Assembly (NCBI GenBank): GCA_013204595.1
Contig: JABMNK010000113.1
Coordinates: forward strand, 1 to 41,839
From: Flammeovirgaceae bacterium
Lineage (GTDB): Bacteria > Bacteroidota > Bacteroidia > Cytophagales > Cyclobacteriaceae
Direction of reading: 5' to 3'
DNA: 41,839 nt
The notes below the pieces were generated by a model. It was not told where the DNA came from. It was given only the letters and a program-made list of their open reading frames with translations, and searched no databases. A program made the position numbers and the translations under genes. Numbering within the stretch: the first letter of the stretch is position 1; the number at the start of each line of letters is the position of its first letter. Of this stretch, positions 18,391 through 26,482 are shown in pieces.

Positions 18391-19305
18391 TTAATTTTTA
18401 AGAAAATCTACTACAAAATTCGAAAATTCAGGTGTTCGAAGGTAACCGAAAGATTTATGCGGATTAGCGAGATCATCGATCATATAATCATTGAAAACCA
18501 AAGAGTCATTGGGCTTCACGCCATGTTTATTGGCCTTAAAATCGTCCGCTAACCTATGTTTTAAGGCAATATTATCATGTAAATCCGAGAAGTTCTTCCA
18601 ATGGTGTGTTACCCCTGGCGGGGTGTGCAAAATATCACCTACTTCGCCGATGATTTTTTGTTCAGCTGCAATTTTACCGACGACAATGGGGAGTCCCAAG
18701 GGAGACCCTATCGTGACGAAACTATGTATTTTTAACTTTGGAACGAGAAAGGTGAGCACATCAAAAGCGATAATTGAACCCATAGAATGTCCGATCAACA
18801 TAATTTCATGGTCTTGAAATTTTTCTAGGGCGATGATCGTCCTACGCTGAATGAGGTCCTTAGCAAAACATTCTATTTTGTTTTGATCGTTACATACTTC
18901 GTGATAATAGGCACTTAGCTCCTTGAAATAATTCTCAAGGATGAAATCCGTCAGCACATTGTGATTCAGGGAAAGATCTCTTTTCAGGAATAATTGATTG
19001 ATTTGATGACCTAAAAACTCGATAATCTTTACCCGAGTGCTTTCATCAATTCGTTGTGGTTTGTTGTCAGACTTAGTGTAAGGTTCATGGTAATAAAAGG
19101 GGTCATCTGGCTTTTTTTTCCTACGAGTAAGAGGTTTTTCATGAAATATATCTGCCCAATAAATCATTTCAAACTCGGGCATTTTCAATGGGCTTTTAAT
19201 TTGATCAAGACCTTCTTGTATCGATTTGATCCAATAATTGGTCAAAGTTCTTTTTGAGGGTTTATTACCCAAACCATGTATTGCGAGGATGATTTTTTTA
19301 GGCAT
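18391..19305 (-). CDS. Alpha/beta hydrolase (lipase-like)
   Basis: A 304-residue protein with the alpha/beta hydrolase oxyanion-type strand ILAIHGLGNKP at 6-16, the nucleophile elbow IGHSMGS (Ser174), and a C-terminal His within GVTHHWKNFSDLHD, a layout seen in lipase or PGAP1-like hydrolases. There is no signal peptide, so it is probably cytoplasmic. Its ATG shares one base with the TAA of the upstream GDPD gene (TAATG), a sign of translational coupling, and both suggest a role in lipid or phospholipid headgroup turnover. The substrate is not determinable. The conserved motif and length are solid; lipase activity is inferred. Confidence 0.85.
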   Translation of the reverse strand: MPKKIILAIHGLGNKPSKRTLTNYWIKSIQEGLDQIKSPLKMPEFEMIYWADIFHEKPLTRRKKKPDDPFYYHEPYTKSDNKPQRIDESTRVKIIEFLGHQINQLFLKRDLSLNHNVLTDFILENYFKELSAYYHEVCNDQNKIECFAKDLIQRRTIIALEKFQDHEIMLIGHSMGSIIAFDVLTFLVPKLKIHSFVTIGSPLGLPIVVGKIAAEQKIIGEVGDILHTPPGVTHHWKNFSDLHDNIALKHRLADDFKANKHGVKPNDSLVFNDYMIDDLANPHKSFGYLRTPEFSNFVVDFLKN

Positions 19306-20075
19306 TATTTAAATTGAGCTTTCGTTTTTTGTGTAAGCCAATAAGCCCGATCCGTAGTGATTCCGTCTACACCTAGTTGAAAAAAGGCTAAGGCTTCTTT
19401 GGGCTTATTTATGGTCCAAATATAAACGATTAACCCTTGATTTTTAAACAATGGAACCCATAGATTTTTGGCCAAAGGACCGGCCCAAATATCTATTCCA
19501 TCCAAATTTGCATTTCGGACAGAGGTCAATGTTTCCTCAATATCAGGAATATGTTTGGCCGTCTGTGCGTTATAATCCAAATCGAGTAAGAGGAGTGACC
19601 TGAAGTGAGGAAAAGTGACTTTTATTTGAGTGATAAGCGTGAGGTCAAAGGAGATAAATTCAATCTGATGATGTTTGAATGTATATTGATTCAATAGTTC
19701 GGTCAAGTGATCAGGAGGAATGTATGTCTTTAATTCTATTATCAATTTACCATCTTTGGGTATTGTATCTAGGATTTCTTGGAGCGTGGGGATTTTTTCA
19801 CCCAACCATTTAGGGTCTTTCCAATGACCAACGTCCAATACTTTTAATTCTTTTAAAGTCTGTTCCCTTACTTTTTTGTTTTGATTACCGATTCTTTGGG
19901 TCGTGTTGTCATGAATAGCCACTATGTATGCGTCCTTAGAAAGGTGAATATCAATTTCTACCGCTTTAATCCCTTGGTCCCAGGCCATTTGAATGGCAGC
20001 TAGTGTATTCTCAGGTGCCTCGAAAGACGCACCTCTATGGGCGATGATGACGTGTTCAATCAAGGAAGAGATCAT
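19305..20075 (-). CDS. Glycerophosphodiester phosphodiesterase family protein
   Basis: A 256-residue GDPD TIM-barrel protein. The N-terminal signature is complete: HRGA (His13, Arg14), APENTLAAI, VEIDIHLSKD (Glu40, Asp42) and AIHD (His55), and the C-terminal WTINKPKEA and GVDGITTDRAYWL segments are typical. The family hydrolyses glycerophosphodiesters such as glycerophosphocholine to glycerol 3-phosphate and an alcohol with a divalent metal. No signal peptide is seen, so cytoplasmic action is likely. It heads a minus-strand run with the coupled alpha/beta hydrolase and the broken DUF2214 gene. Confidence 0.93.
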   Translation of the reverse strand: MISSLIEHVIIAHRGASFEAPENTLAAIQMAWDQGIKAVEIDIHLSKDAYIVAIHDNTTQRIGNQNKKVREQTLKELKVLDVGHWKDPKWLGEKIPTLQEILDTIPKDGKLIIELKTYIPPDHLTELLNQYTFKHHQIEFISFDLTLITQIKVTFPHFRSLLLLDLDYNAQTAKHIPDIEETLTSVRNANLDGIDIWAGPLAKNLWVPLFKNQGLIVYIWTINKPKEALAFFQLGVDGITTDRAYWLTQKTKAQFK

Positions 20076-20634
20076 TTAAATTTAATACACATCTAATGAT
20101 AGCGGCAATGTGATAATGGTAAATTTAGTTCATTTTTTATTTAGCTACTCTTTAACTGGTCATATTTTGAATAATCTTATTAGTTACCTATTAGCGTCCC
20201 TGCTTTCAAATATCAAGATAATGTTTATTCCTATTAATTAGGTAGCAATCCTCATTTTTTTGTCATGTAGCAAATGATCATTGGCGAATAGGCATTGATT
20301 TATTTTAACGTGGATATAAGTTATTTGGTCAACCTTTTAAACTTGAATTTTTGGCTAGAGGGTGCGTGAGAACATTGTTTTACTTTCTATACAAAAGAGA
20401 TATGTTCCAACGAGCGCTCATGGATTCTATATTTTCCTCAAAGACCCTACAAGAAAGAAACATATTTTCGGGATAGATCAATTTGGTAGGGTCACTTATT
20501 ACATTGATTGAAAGCGATTTTATTTTTCAATCTTGGCAAAGTACGATAAGGCCTCATGCAGATAGCCAAACAATCACTTAATGTTTCAAGTTATGCACAT
20601 GACATCATTTAATGATAGGTCTTTTGACTATACA
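20076..20634. other. Intergenic region, no gene seen
   Basis: 559 bases, AT-rich, between the start of the GDPD gene and the stop of the DUF2490 gene. I find only very short frames and no clear hairpin, repeat or promoter match. It should contain the GDPD promoter. Confidence 0.5.
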
Positions 20635-21357
20635 TCAATCAACTTTTTTGATAAAATCCATATTATAAATGGCATTGAGCATTAAGGTATGATTATTTTC
20701 AATATTTAAGCCATCTGTTTTAGGAAAATACTGATTCATATAGCCCAGTTTGAAGGCCAATGCCTTATCAACTTTATAGCCAAGACCCAAATAAGCCCAG
20801 TTTTGGTTGAAATAGTAATTATTTTGAACCTGGCCTAAATTGATAAAAATTTCGTTAAATCCCGAAATAAACCACGTTTTATCTATAAGATTATTATGAT
20901 TTAGAGGGATATTGAAACTTACATTGTATCTGAATCTACCTTCGAAATCTTTATTATCGCCGTTACCTATAAAACGTTGCTCAAGCTTATATAATTGCTC
21001 AATGACGACCCTTCCAACCGAGTTTTTTATCACAATTTGTTCAAATATGCGTTGCTCTGTGGTTTGCTCAGCGATGGATTGCTTACCGTATGAGAAATTT
21101 TCCACCCAGTCGTAACCTGCCGTAAGGATAAAATGATCATTCAATTGATAATTAAGACCTATTCTTAGCAAGGACTGTTGCCAATTTTTTAGAAATTCAT
21201 TTTTTCTCAAGGAATACAAAGTATGTATGCTGTATTGATTGCCGATTTTATGATTGCCAGAATAGGTAGTCCAGGAATTAAACTGATTGTCGACTTGTTT
21301 TTGAGCAAATAACTGCATACTCCAGCAAATAATCAGTAAACTCAATATTTTTTTCAT
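20635..21357 (-). CDS. DUF2490 domain-containing outer-membrane-type protein
   Basis: 240 residues from the ATG at 21357, which gives a clean signal peptide (MKKILSLLIICWSMQLFAQ); an in-frame TTG at 21375 is less likely. The alternating-polarity strands (LLRIGLNYQLNDHFILTAG, RVVIEQLYKLEQRF, RFRYNVSFNIPL, LALGYK-like) match DUF2490, a Bacteroidota family thought to form a beta-barrel-like outer membrane protein; the function is unknown. No neighbour on the same strand is closely linked. A 3' fragment of a second copy lies upstream at 21849-21959, so a tandem duplication probably once existed here. Confidence 0.85.
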   Translation of the reverse strand: MKKILSLLIICWSMQLFAQKQVDNQFNSWTTYSGNHKIGNQYSIHTLYSLRKNEFLKNWQQSLLRIGLNYQLNDHFILTAGYDWVENFSYGKQSIAEQTTEQRIFEQIVIKNSVGRVVIEQLYKLEQRFIGNGDNKDFEGRFRYNVSFNIPLNHNNLIDKTWFISGFNEIFINLGQVQNNYYFNQNWAYLGLGYKVDKALAFKLGYMNQYFPKTDGLNIENNHTLMLNAIYNMDFIKKVD

Positions 21358-21747
21358 ACATCTATTTTTGGTCAAAGAAATTCTTTTAATCTTAACTCCA
21401 TTTATCTGAAATAAATTCCCAAATCGAATTGGTTAGTAAATTAAATACCTGTAAAACGACTGTCCCCGATTGCTCTCAGGAAAGCGATTCCAAAACTATT
21501 GAGATTTTAGTTATAGATCATGGCTTTATGCTCAAAAGTAGGCAGATACCGATTAGATGATCTGGCCAGCTGAGCATACCACTTTGCTGATCGTTATTAA
21601 ATAGATCAGCGCTGGTTATTGGGATTGGGTTTTGTCATTCAAAGAGGAGTTTCATTATGATTGACAAACCATTGTTCGTTTGAAAAAGGATTTAGGTTTT
21701 GTCAAAAATTGGTTTGATTGTAATATGGTAGAATATTGGTTCTAGGC
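21358..21747. other. Intergenic region, no gene seen
   Basis: 390 bases between the DUF2490 start and the terminator of the decayed copy. No open frame of note, repeat or homology to the DUF2490 gene was recognised, so the sequence between the two copies has diverged or been replaced. Confidence 0.45.
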
Positions 21748-21778
21748 AAAAAAAAGCTATCTCCTTGAGAAGGTAGCT
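21748..21778 (-). terminator. Rho-independent terminator (minus strand)
   Basis: An 8-bp stem (AGCTATCT-type arm at 21755-21762 pairing with AGGTAGCT at 21771-21778, one G-T wobble) is followed on the minus strand by eight U residues (A-run 21748-21755). It lies about 70 bases after the stop of the DUF2490 fragment, so it probably served that lost gene. Confidence 0.7.
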
Positions 21779-21848
21779 CACTCATTAATCAATTATTTTT
21801 TTTTGTAAGTAAGCCATATCATTGAACAATTGCTCTAGTGCTTCTTCA

Positions 21849-21959
21849 TTAATTGGCTTTTTCGGTAAAATCCATATTATAAATTACATTTACCATTAAG
21901 GTGTGATTATTTTCAACTTTTAAACCATCTGATTTAGGTAAAGAGTTCCAAATATATTG
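21849..21959 (-). pseudogene. 3' stub of a second DUF2490 gene
   Basis: Thirty-six codons plus stop, with no start, preceded by an in-frame TGA. The translated end (PKSDGLKVENNHTLMVNVI then YNMDFTEKAN) matches the C-terminus of the intact protein at 20635-21357 (PKTDGLNIENNHTLMLNAI then YNMDFIKKVD) at most positions, and the DNA is also visibly similar. Everything upstream of about codon -38 from the stop is gone. Its terminator remains at 21748-21778. Best explained as a decayed tandem duplicate of the neighbouring gene. Confidence 0.8.
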
Positions 21960-22202
21960 TCACACCTGAAAAGTTATATAAGTTTAATTTTAAGATTATA
22001 TTCAAAAATATATTTGGATATATTTTTTATAAATGCACACTAAAGTTGAGCCATTATTTAGTTGATGGTAATTTATTTTTTATTCAAGATCAATGTACCC
22101 CTTACTTTGATGAGCTAACAGTTTTTGATTGAGGAACTAATAAAAACTATGTGCCAAAACAATTGGCTAATGGCTGAAAGCAAAACAACGGACATCTGAA
22201 AG

Positions 22203-23192
22203 ATGAAATGTTTAATTATTTCTAAATGGCTGAGAATAATGCCCTTGCTCTGTATAATAGCTTGTACAACTTCCTGTCAATCCCACGGTAACATTGATGA
22301 AGCAACGCTTAAATTAAATGATCAAAATTTGCTTTATGTGAACTTGAGTCTAGGGTTTATCATGCTGGGGGTAGCCCTTAAGCTTACCTTAAAAGATTTT
22401 ATACTCGTTTTTTCAACGCCCAAATCGGTGCTTGTAGGATTTATTTCGCAATTTATAGCGCTTCCTTTTTTTACCTTTCTGTTGGTGCTTATTTTCCGGC
22501 CAATGCCCAGTATTGCGTTAGGTATGATGCTAGTGGCGGCTTGTCCGGGGGGCAACGTATCGAATTTCATGACCTCACTTGCCAATGGAAATACGGCATT
22601 ATCTGTGTGCATGACTGCAGTGTCCAGTATCTGTGCAGTTTTCATGACCCCCTTAAACATTTCTTTTTGGGGTGGACTCTATCCGCCGACAGCTGAGATT
22701 TTGAATGAGGTGAGTTTAGATTTCTGGGCAATGCTCAGGCTTGTGGGTATGATTTTACTGATTCCAATGATTACAGGTATGCTCATTAGAGCTTTTATGT
22801 CCAGAATAGCAGACTTACTTCACCCATTTATGCATTATGGATCAATCCTCATCTTTGGGGCCATTGTGATACTGGCCTTTGGCGCCAATATGGACCTCTT
22901 CATGAAATATGTACATTTAATTGTATTTATTGTTTTTGCACACAATGCCGTTGGTATCCTAACGGGTTTTGGGTTGGCGAGGTTTTTAAAATTATCGAAA
23001 CGGGATCAGAAAACGATAGCTATTGAAACAGGCATTCAGAATTCAGGCTTGGGACTAGCGCTTATTTTTAGCTTTTTCAATGGACTTGGTGGTATGGCTA
23101 TCGTGGCTGGATGGTGGGGTATTTGGCATATTATTTCTGGAATAAGTATGGCTTATTTTTTCAAGAACGAAATAGATAATACTAGTTGCTAG
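22203..23192 (+). CDS. Bile acid:sodium symporter (BASS) family transporter
   Basis: A 329-residue polytopic membrane protein with about nine hydrophobic helices. The family motifs are present: GVALKLTLKDF near the first helix, the ACPGGNVSNFMTSLANGN crossover segment and the AIETGIQNSGLGLAL segment, both lining the Na+ and substrate sites in BASS proteins. Family members import bile acids, keto acids, pantothenate and other organic anions with Na+; the substrate here is unknown. The first 45 residues add a separate hydrophobic stretch ending in a lipobox-like TTSC before the conserved core, which could be a cleaved signal or an extra helix. The gene stands alone on this strand with 850 bp of largely non-coding DNA upstream. 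Confidence 0.9.
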   Translation: MKCLIISKWLRIMPLLCIIACTTSCQSHGNIDEATLKLNDQNLLYVNLSLGFIMLGVALKLTLKDFILVFSTPKSVLVGFISQFIALPFFTFLLVLIFRPMPSIALGMMLVAACPGGNVSNFMTSLANGNTALSVCMTAVSSICAVFMTPLNISFWGGLYPPTAEILNEVSLDFWAMLRLVGMILLIPMITGMLIRAFMSRIADLLHPFMHYGSILIFGAIVILAFGANMDLFMKYVHLIVFIVFAHNAVGILTGFGLARFLKLSKRDQKTIAIETGIQNSGLGLALIFSFFNGLGGMAIVAGWWGIWHIISGISMAYFFKNEIDNTSC

Positions 23193-23213
23193 TCGATCTG
23201 AAAGTCTATAACC

Positions 23214-23330
23214 CTAGCTGTTTACGTGCCAATTTAAGGCTGCCTGAGAAGCTGTTTCTAATAGATCGATATTAAAGAATGCGCTTAATTGTATCAATAC
23301 AAAACCGATGGCAACTATTTGCTTAATCAT
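23214..23330 (-). CDS. Possible small hydrophobic peptide (38 aa)
   Basis: An ATG-to-TAG frame begins MIKQIVAIGFVLIQLSAFF, one likely transmembrane helix, and ends LNWHVNS. It is the only plausible coding signal in the 690-bp gap after the BASS gene. No homologue is recognised and no promoter or Shine-Dalgarno sequence supports it, so it may be chance. Confidence 0.25.
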   Translation of the reverse strand: MIKQIVAIGFVLIQLSAFFNIDLLETASQAALNWHVNS

Positions 23331-23552
23331 TTTGACGAAGAGGCAATATACTGTTATTTATTGGTGATTATTCCCAATCTTCTTGAGGTCCATTTAGCGA
23401 TCAATTCAAATTACCTTTTATGAATTGTAGTGGGCGATGATTCGCGTATTCAAGTGTTTATTGGTGTTGTTGGTATCTAAAAATGTCGTTTTTTTGATGT
23501 CAAATAGATTATTTTTCTAGGTGTTTATGTATTTTGGACTGTTAAATAAAAA

Positions 23553-23581
23553 AAAACGGCCGTTGACGAGACGACCGTTTT
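23553..23581. terminator. Bidirectional terminator-like hairpin
   Basis: AAAACGG (23553-23559) pairs with CCGTTTT (23575-23581), with an inner CGT/ACG pair across one mismatch and a 7-base loop. A run of nine A residues (23548-23556) makes a strong U-tract for the minus strand and a weaker one exists on the plus strand. It lies 360 bp after the BASS stop, with no minus-strand gene known to its right. Confidence 0.55.
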
Positions 23582-23647
23582 ACAATTCAACCCTAAAGAG
23601 TGACAATATTCAATGTTCGCAGGAGGATTCTCAAATTTCGGATTATC

Positions 23648-23682
23648 GAAGTGTGTCCATTTTTTTTTTTTGGACATACTTC
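23648..23682. repeat. 12-bp inverted repeat with all-T loop
   Basis: GAAGTGTGTCCA (23648-23659) pairs with TGGACATACTTC (23671-23682), with a single G-T wobble, around a loop of eleven T residues. It has no U-tract after it on either strand, so it is not an ordinary terminator. Role unknown. Confidence 0.6.
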
Positions 23683-23817
23683 TATGTTAATTAAGTAGCA
23701 TAAAATACTTTTAATGGCTGCACCAAAGGAAGGCATCTAGTGTGTGTACTTAGTGATGGATGTCTTGTTCTAAAGGGAAAAAACCACTTTTTAACTGAAT
23801 TTTTATTATCTTCTTAT

Positions 23818-23825
23818 TAGTTTTG
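23818..23825 (+). promoter_or_regulatory. Candidate -7 promoter element
   Basis: TAGTTTTG matches the Bacteroidota -7 consensus TAnnTTTG exactly and lies 60 bp before the ATG at 23885. The -33 TTG is not clear (CTG about 20 bases upstream), so this is a weak prediction. Confidence 0.35.
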
Positions 23826-23884
23826 ATGTATTAATAGTATTAGCCAATTGATAGTTATTTATACAACCATAACCATAAATCGCC

Positions 23885-25015
23885 ATGAGTACATTAAACA
23901 ACTTGTTATTTTATTTATTATTTACTTCAATGCTGGTGATGATTTCATGTGGTGGAAATGAGGATGATCAAGACGTATTGGTCGATGAGGAGGTAGTAGA
24001 TGACCAAGAGGATATTACTGACGATAATTCAGATGATGATACTAATACAGCAATCACCGATCACGTTTTCGTTACCCATGAGAACAAACGGGTGTCTTCT
24101 ATGCAAATGACTGCATCGGAGTATCAAGCCTGGATTGATGAAGACCATTTTAGAGACAATGATGTTAGCTTGACGGTTTTCAATGATATTTACAAACAAT
24201 TCACAGACGAATATGATTTCATTTTTCTGGTATTAAATGAAGAAGGGATCCCTGAAAATTTAACCTACTATGGTATGCTGAAGAGCGTTTCTAATGATAT
24301 TTTGGGTACTGGACAAGATGTGTACGACTATAGTGCGGATTATGGGTCCGGTGGAAAATTAAAGGCAGTAATGCAATTGACAGGTCTTAGGTATCTAAAA
24401 AGTGGACCGGCACTTCATGAATTGATGCATAATTGGGGTAATTTCGGGATCCCAACTGAGTCTGTGGAGGCACCAGGAAGTGAGATTACCTCTACTCCTT
24501 TTTGGCCGCATTGGGGATTCACTGGAGGAAGTAGCCCTGGTCAGTTGGGAGGATTTGATCAAAGCAGCTTGGAGGATCTTGGTAATGACTTGTATTCAGT
24601 AGCTTCTTTCGGTCCTTTTGCCAATGGGGGTAATGGTATCCCATACAATGAGTTAGAATTGTATTTGATGGGGATGATTTCGATTGATGAAGTTCATGAC
24701 TTTGATGCATTTGGTAATATTACCTCCTTAGAAATATTAGAATCAACCTTTCAGTTTACAGCCAATAAAAGAACCACTTACAATGGGGCATCAATTAAGG
24801 AGTTGTTGGGTGAACGAGTGCCTAGTCATGTGGATGCTCAAAAAGATTTCAAATTGTTGGTAGTGGTACTTACGGATACACCATTAACTGATGATGAGTG
24901 GAACGAGGTGGATGATACTGCAGCGTGGTTTGAATTTAAGGGAGCTGATGATATAAGTACTTATAATTTCTGGGAAGCGACCAATGGTGCAGGATCTATT
25001 TCTATTGGCCAATAG
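23885..25015 (+). CDS. Putative HExxH zinc metalloprotease lipoprotein
   Basis: A 376-residue protein with an SPII signal (lipobox ISC, Cys22) and a long Asp/Glu-rich linker at 25-56. The centre has ALHELMHNWG with the zinc motif HExxH at 178-182; His209 in FWPHWGF, 27 residues later, is a possible third ligand. A conserved-looking NELELYLMG segment follows near 255. This suggests a surface or periplasmic metalloprotease, but I cannot place it in a named peptidase family and activity is inferred from the motif alone. The next gene, 128 bp downstream on the same strand, is another lipoprotein, so the two may be expressed together. Confidence 0.75.
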   Translation: MSTLNNLLFYLLFTSMLVMISCGGNEDDQDVLVDEEVVDDQEDITDDNSDDDTNTAITDHVFVTHENKRVSSMQMTASEYQAWIDEDHFRDNDVSLTVFNDIYKQFTDEYDFIFLVLNEEGIPENLTYYGMLKSVSNDILGTGQDVYDYSADYGSGGKLKAVMQLTGLRYLKSGPALHELMHNWGNFGIPTESVEAPGSEITSTPFWPHWGFTGGSSPGQLGGFDQSSLEDLGNDLYSVASFGPFANGGNGIPYNELELYLMGMISIDEVHDFDAFGNITSLEILESTFQFTANKRTTYNGASIKELLGERVPSHVDAQKDFKLLVVVLTDTPLTDDEWNEVDDTAAWFEFKGADDISTYNFWEATNGAGSISIGQ

Positions 25016-25143
25016 AGCGGAACAGTTAATGACAAAAAAAAAGTCCATTTATTGATGTCTGGAACTATTTTCTTTAAGGTTTGTATGATGATGAGTTTTT
25101 TCGTATTATTTTTTATGATACCTTCACTATTTTAAATTAAAAA

Positions 25144-26223
25144 ATGAAAAATTCCCTCTTTATCGTTTGTTTAGCCGCAATTTTCACCTTCCTTTCGTGT
25201 AAGGATGAACCAGGTTCCTACAGTTTAAAGGTGGAAATTTATCCTGATAGTGCTGGAACAGTTGTCTATGATCAAGGGCCGTTTGTAGAGGGGACGATAA
25301 TTACACTTACGGCGGTACCAAGGACAAATTATTTGTTTTTTAAATGGAATCACCTAATCGACTCCGCGGATATTAATCCTTTAGTGTTTCCGTTGATGTC
25401 GGACATGGAAATTACGGCAGTTTTCTTATTTGATGACAAGGATGAGGACGGAGTTGGAGATAGTGATGATTTATGCTTGGATACTCCAAAAGGAGCCGTA
25501 ATCAATTTGTCAGGTTGTGCCAGTTCACAATTAGATACGGATGAGGATGGGGTTAAAGATGATCTGGACAAATGTCCCAACTCTACATTAGGCGCAACTG
25601 TTGATGACGATGGCTGCGAAGATTCTGATGGTGATGGTGTTTCTGAATTGATTGATCTATGCCCTGATACACCATTTAGTGAAATAGGTAACGTAAATGC
25701 TATGGGATGTCATATTTACTTAGGGGCTTATCGTGAAGGTGGAGTGGTGTTTTATATGGATAGTACTGGGTTACATGGTCTCATCGCAGATATAAATAAT
25801 TTAGGAGCCGTAGGAGTGCAATGGGGTTGTTATGGTACGGAGATTTACCATGCAGATGACAAAGAAATCGGATCAGGCGCTGAAAACACCCTGGACATCT
25901 TAGCAGAATGTAATGAGACAGGTATTGCAGCAGCTCTTGCAGAAAATTCAACAGCTCAAGGTTATGACGATTGGTATTTGCCATCTCACGATGAATTAGA
26001 TGAAATGCATTGTATGGCTGAACTCATAGATGAAGTGGCCGTTGTAAATGGGGGTAAGCCTTTTTTATATGATGATAACGAAACTTATTGGAGTTCAACC
26101 GAAGTCTCAAAGAATTGGGCCTACTATCAGGACTTCACCTCGGGTGGCTATTGTACTGACGAGCCGCAAGAATACCCCAAAAGGAATCTTTATTCTTCGG
26201 TTAGAGCTGTTCGTTCCTACTGA
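25144..26223 (+). CDS. Lipoprotein with InlB-like repeat, TSP type-3 repeats and DUF1566 domain
   Basis: 359 residues. An SPII signal ends in FLSC (Cys19). Residues about 25-95 look like a divergent InlB B-repeat (GTVVYDQGPFVEGT, AVPRTNYLFFKWN). Residues about 97-180 are calcium-binding thrombospondin type-3 repeats (DKDEDGVGDSDDLC, DTDEDGVKDDLDKC, DSDGDGVSELIDLC). The C-terminal part (about 195-359) matches DUF1566/Lcl-type domains (GGVVFYMD, GYDDWYLPSHDEL, YWSSTE, SVRAVRSY), related to C-type-lectin-like folds. It is probably an outer-surface binding protein; ligand unknown. Same strand as the HExxH lipoprotein upstream. Confidence 0.85.
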   Translation: MKNSLFIVCLAAIFTFLSCKDEPGSYSLKVEIYPDSAGTVVYDQGPFVEGTIITLTAVPRTNYLFFKWNHLIDSADINPLVFPLMSDMEITAVFLFDDKDEDGVGDSDDLCLDTPKGAVINLSGCASSQLDTDEDGVKDDLDKCPNSTLGATVDDDGCEDSDGDGVSELIDLCPDTPFSEIGNVNAMGCHIYLGAYREGGVVFYMDSTGLHGLIADINNLGAVGVQWGCYGTEIYHADDKEIGSGAENTLDILAECNETGIAAALAENSTAQGYDDWYLPSHDELDEMHCMAELIDEVAVVNGGKPFLYDDNETYWSSTEVSKNWAYYQDFTSGGYCTDEPQEYPKRNLYSSVRAVRSY

Positions 26224-26482
26224 AACGAATTAATTTTCACAAAACTTTTCTGGCAACATTAATTCAGAAAACGCGACGACTTCAATTGAGGATCTTAGGT
26301 CTCGTCATTATGTGTATGTTTAATAATTTAGTCATTAAGAATAGCATTTCTACGTCGCTTTGTCAATCACTAGTTTTTAGGTCATATATTCTGCCAAACG
26401 TGATGTAAACGGGGAATGCCCATAAATTCTTTTAACTGCAAGTTGTTCAATGAGTTTTGTTTCTTTTGGTTTGAAACGGAGG

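Noticed and set aside
26227-26265. 8-bp inverted repeat GAATTAAT/ATTAATTC between convergent genes at 26.2 kb
   Set aside because: All A/T-rich apart from the end pair, with a loop over 20 bases and no U-tract; too weak to call a terminator.
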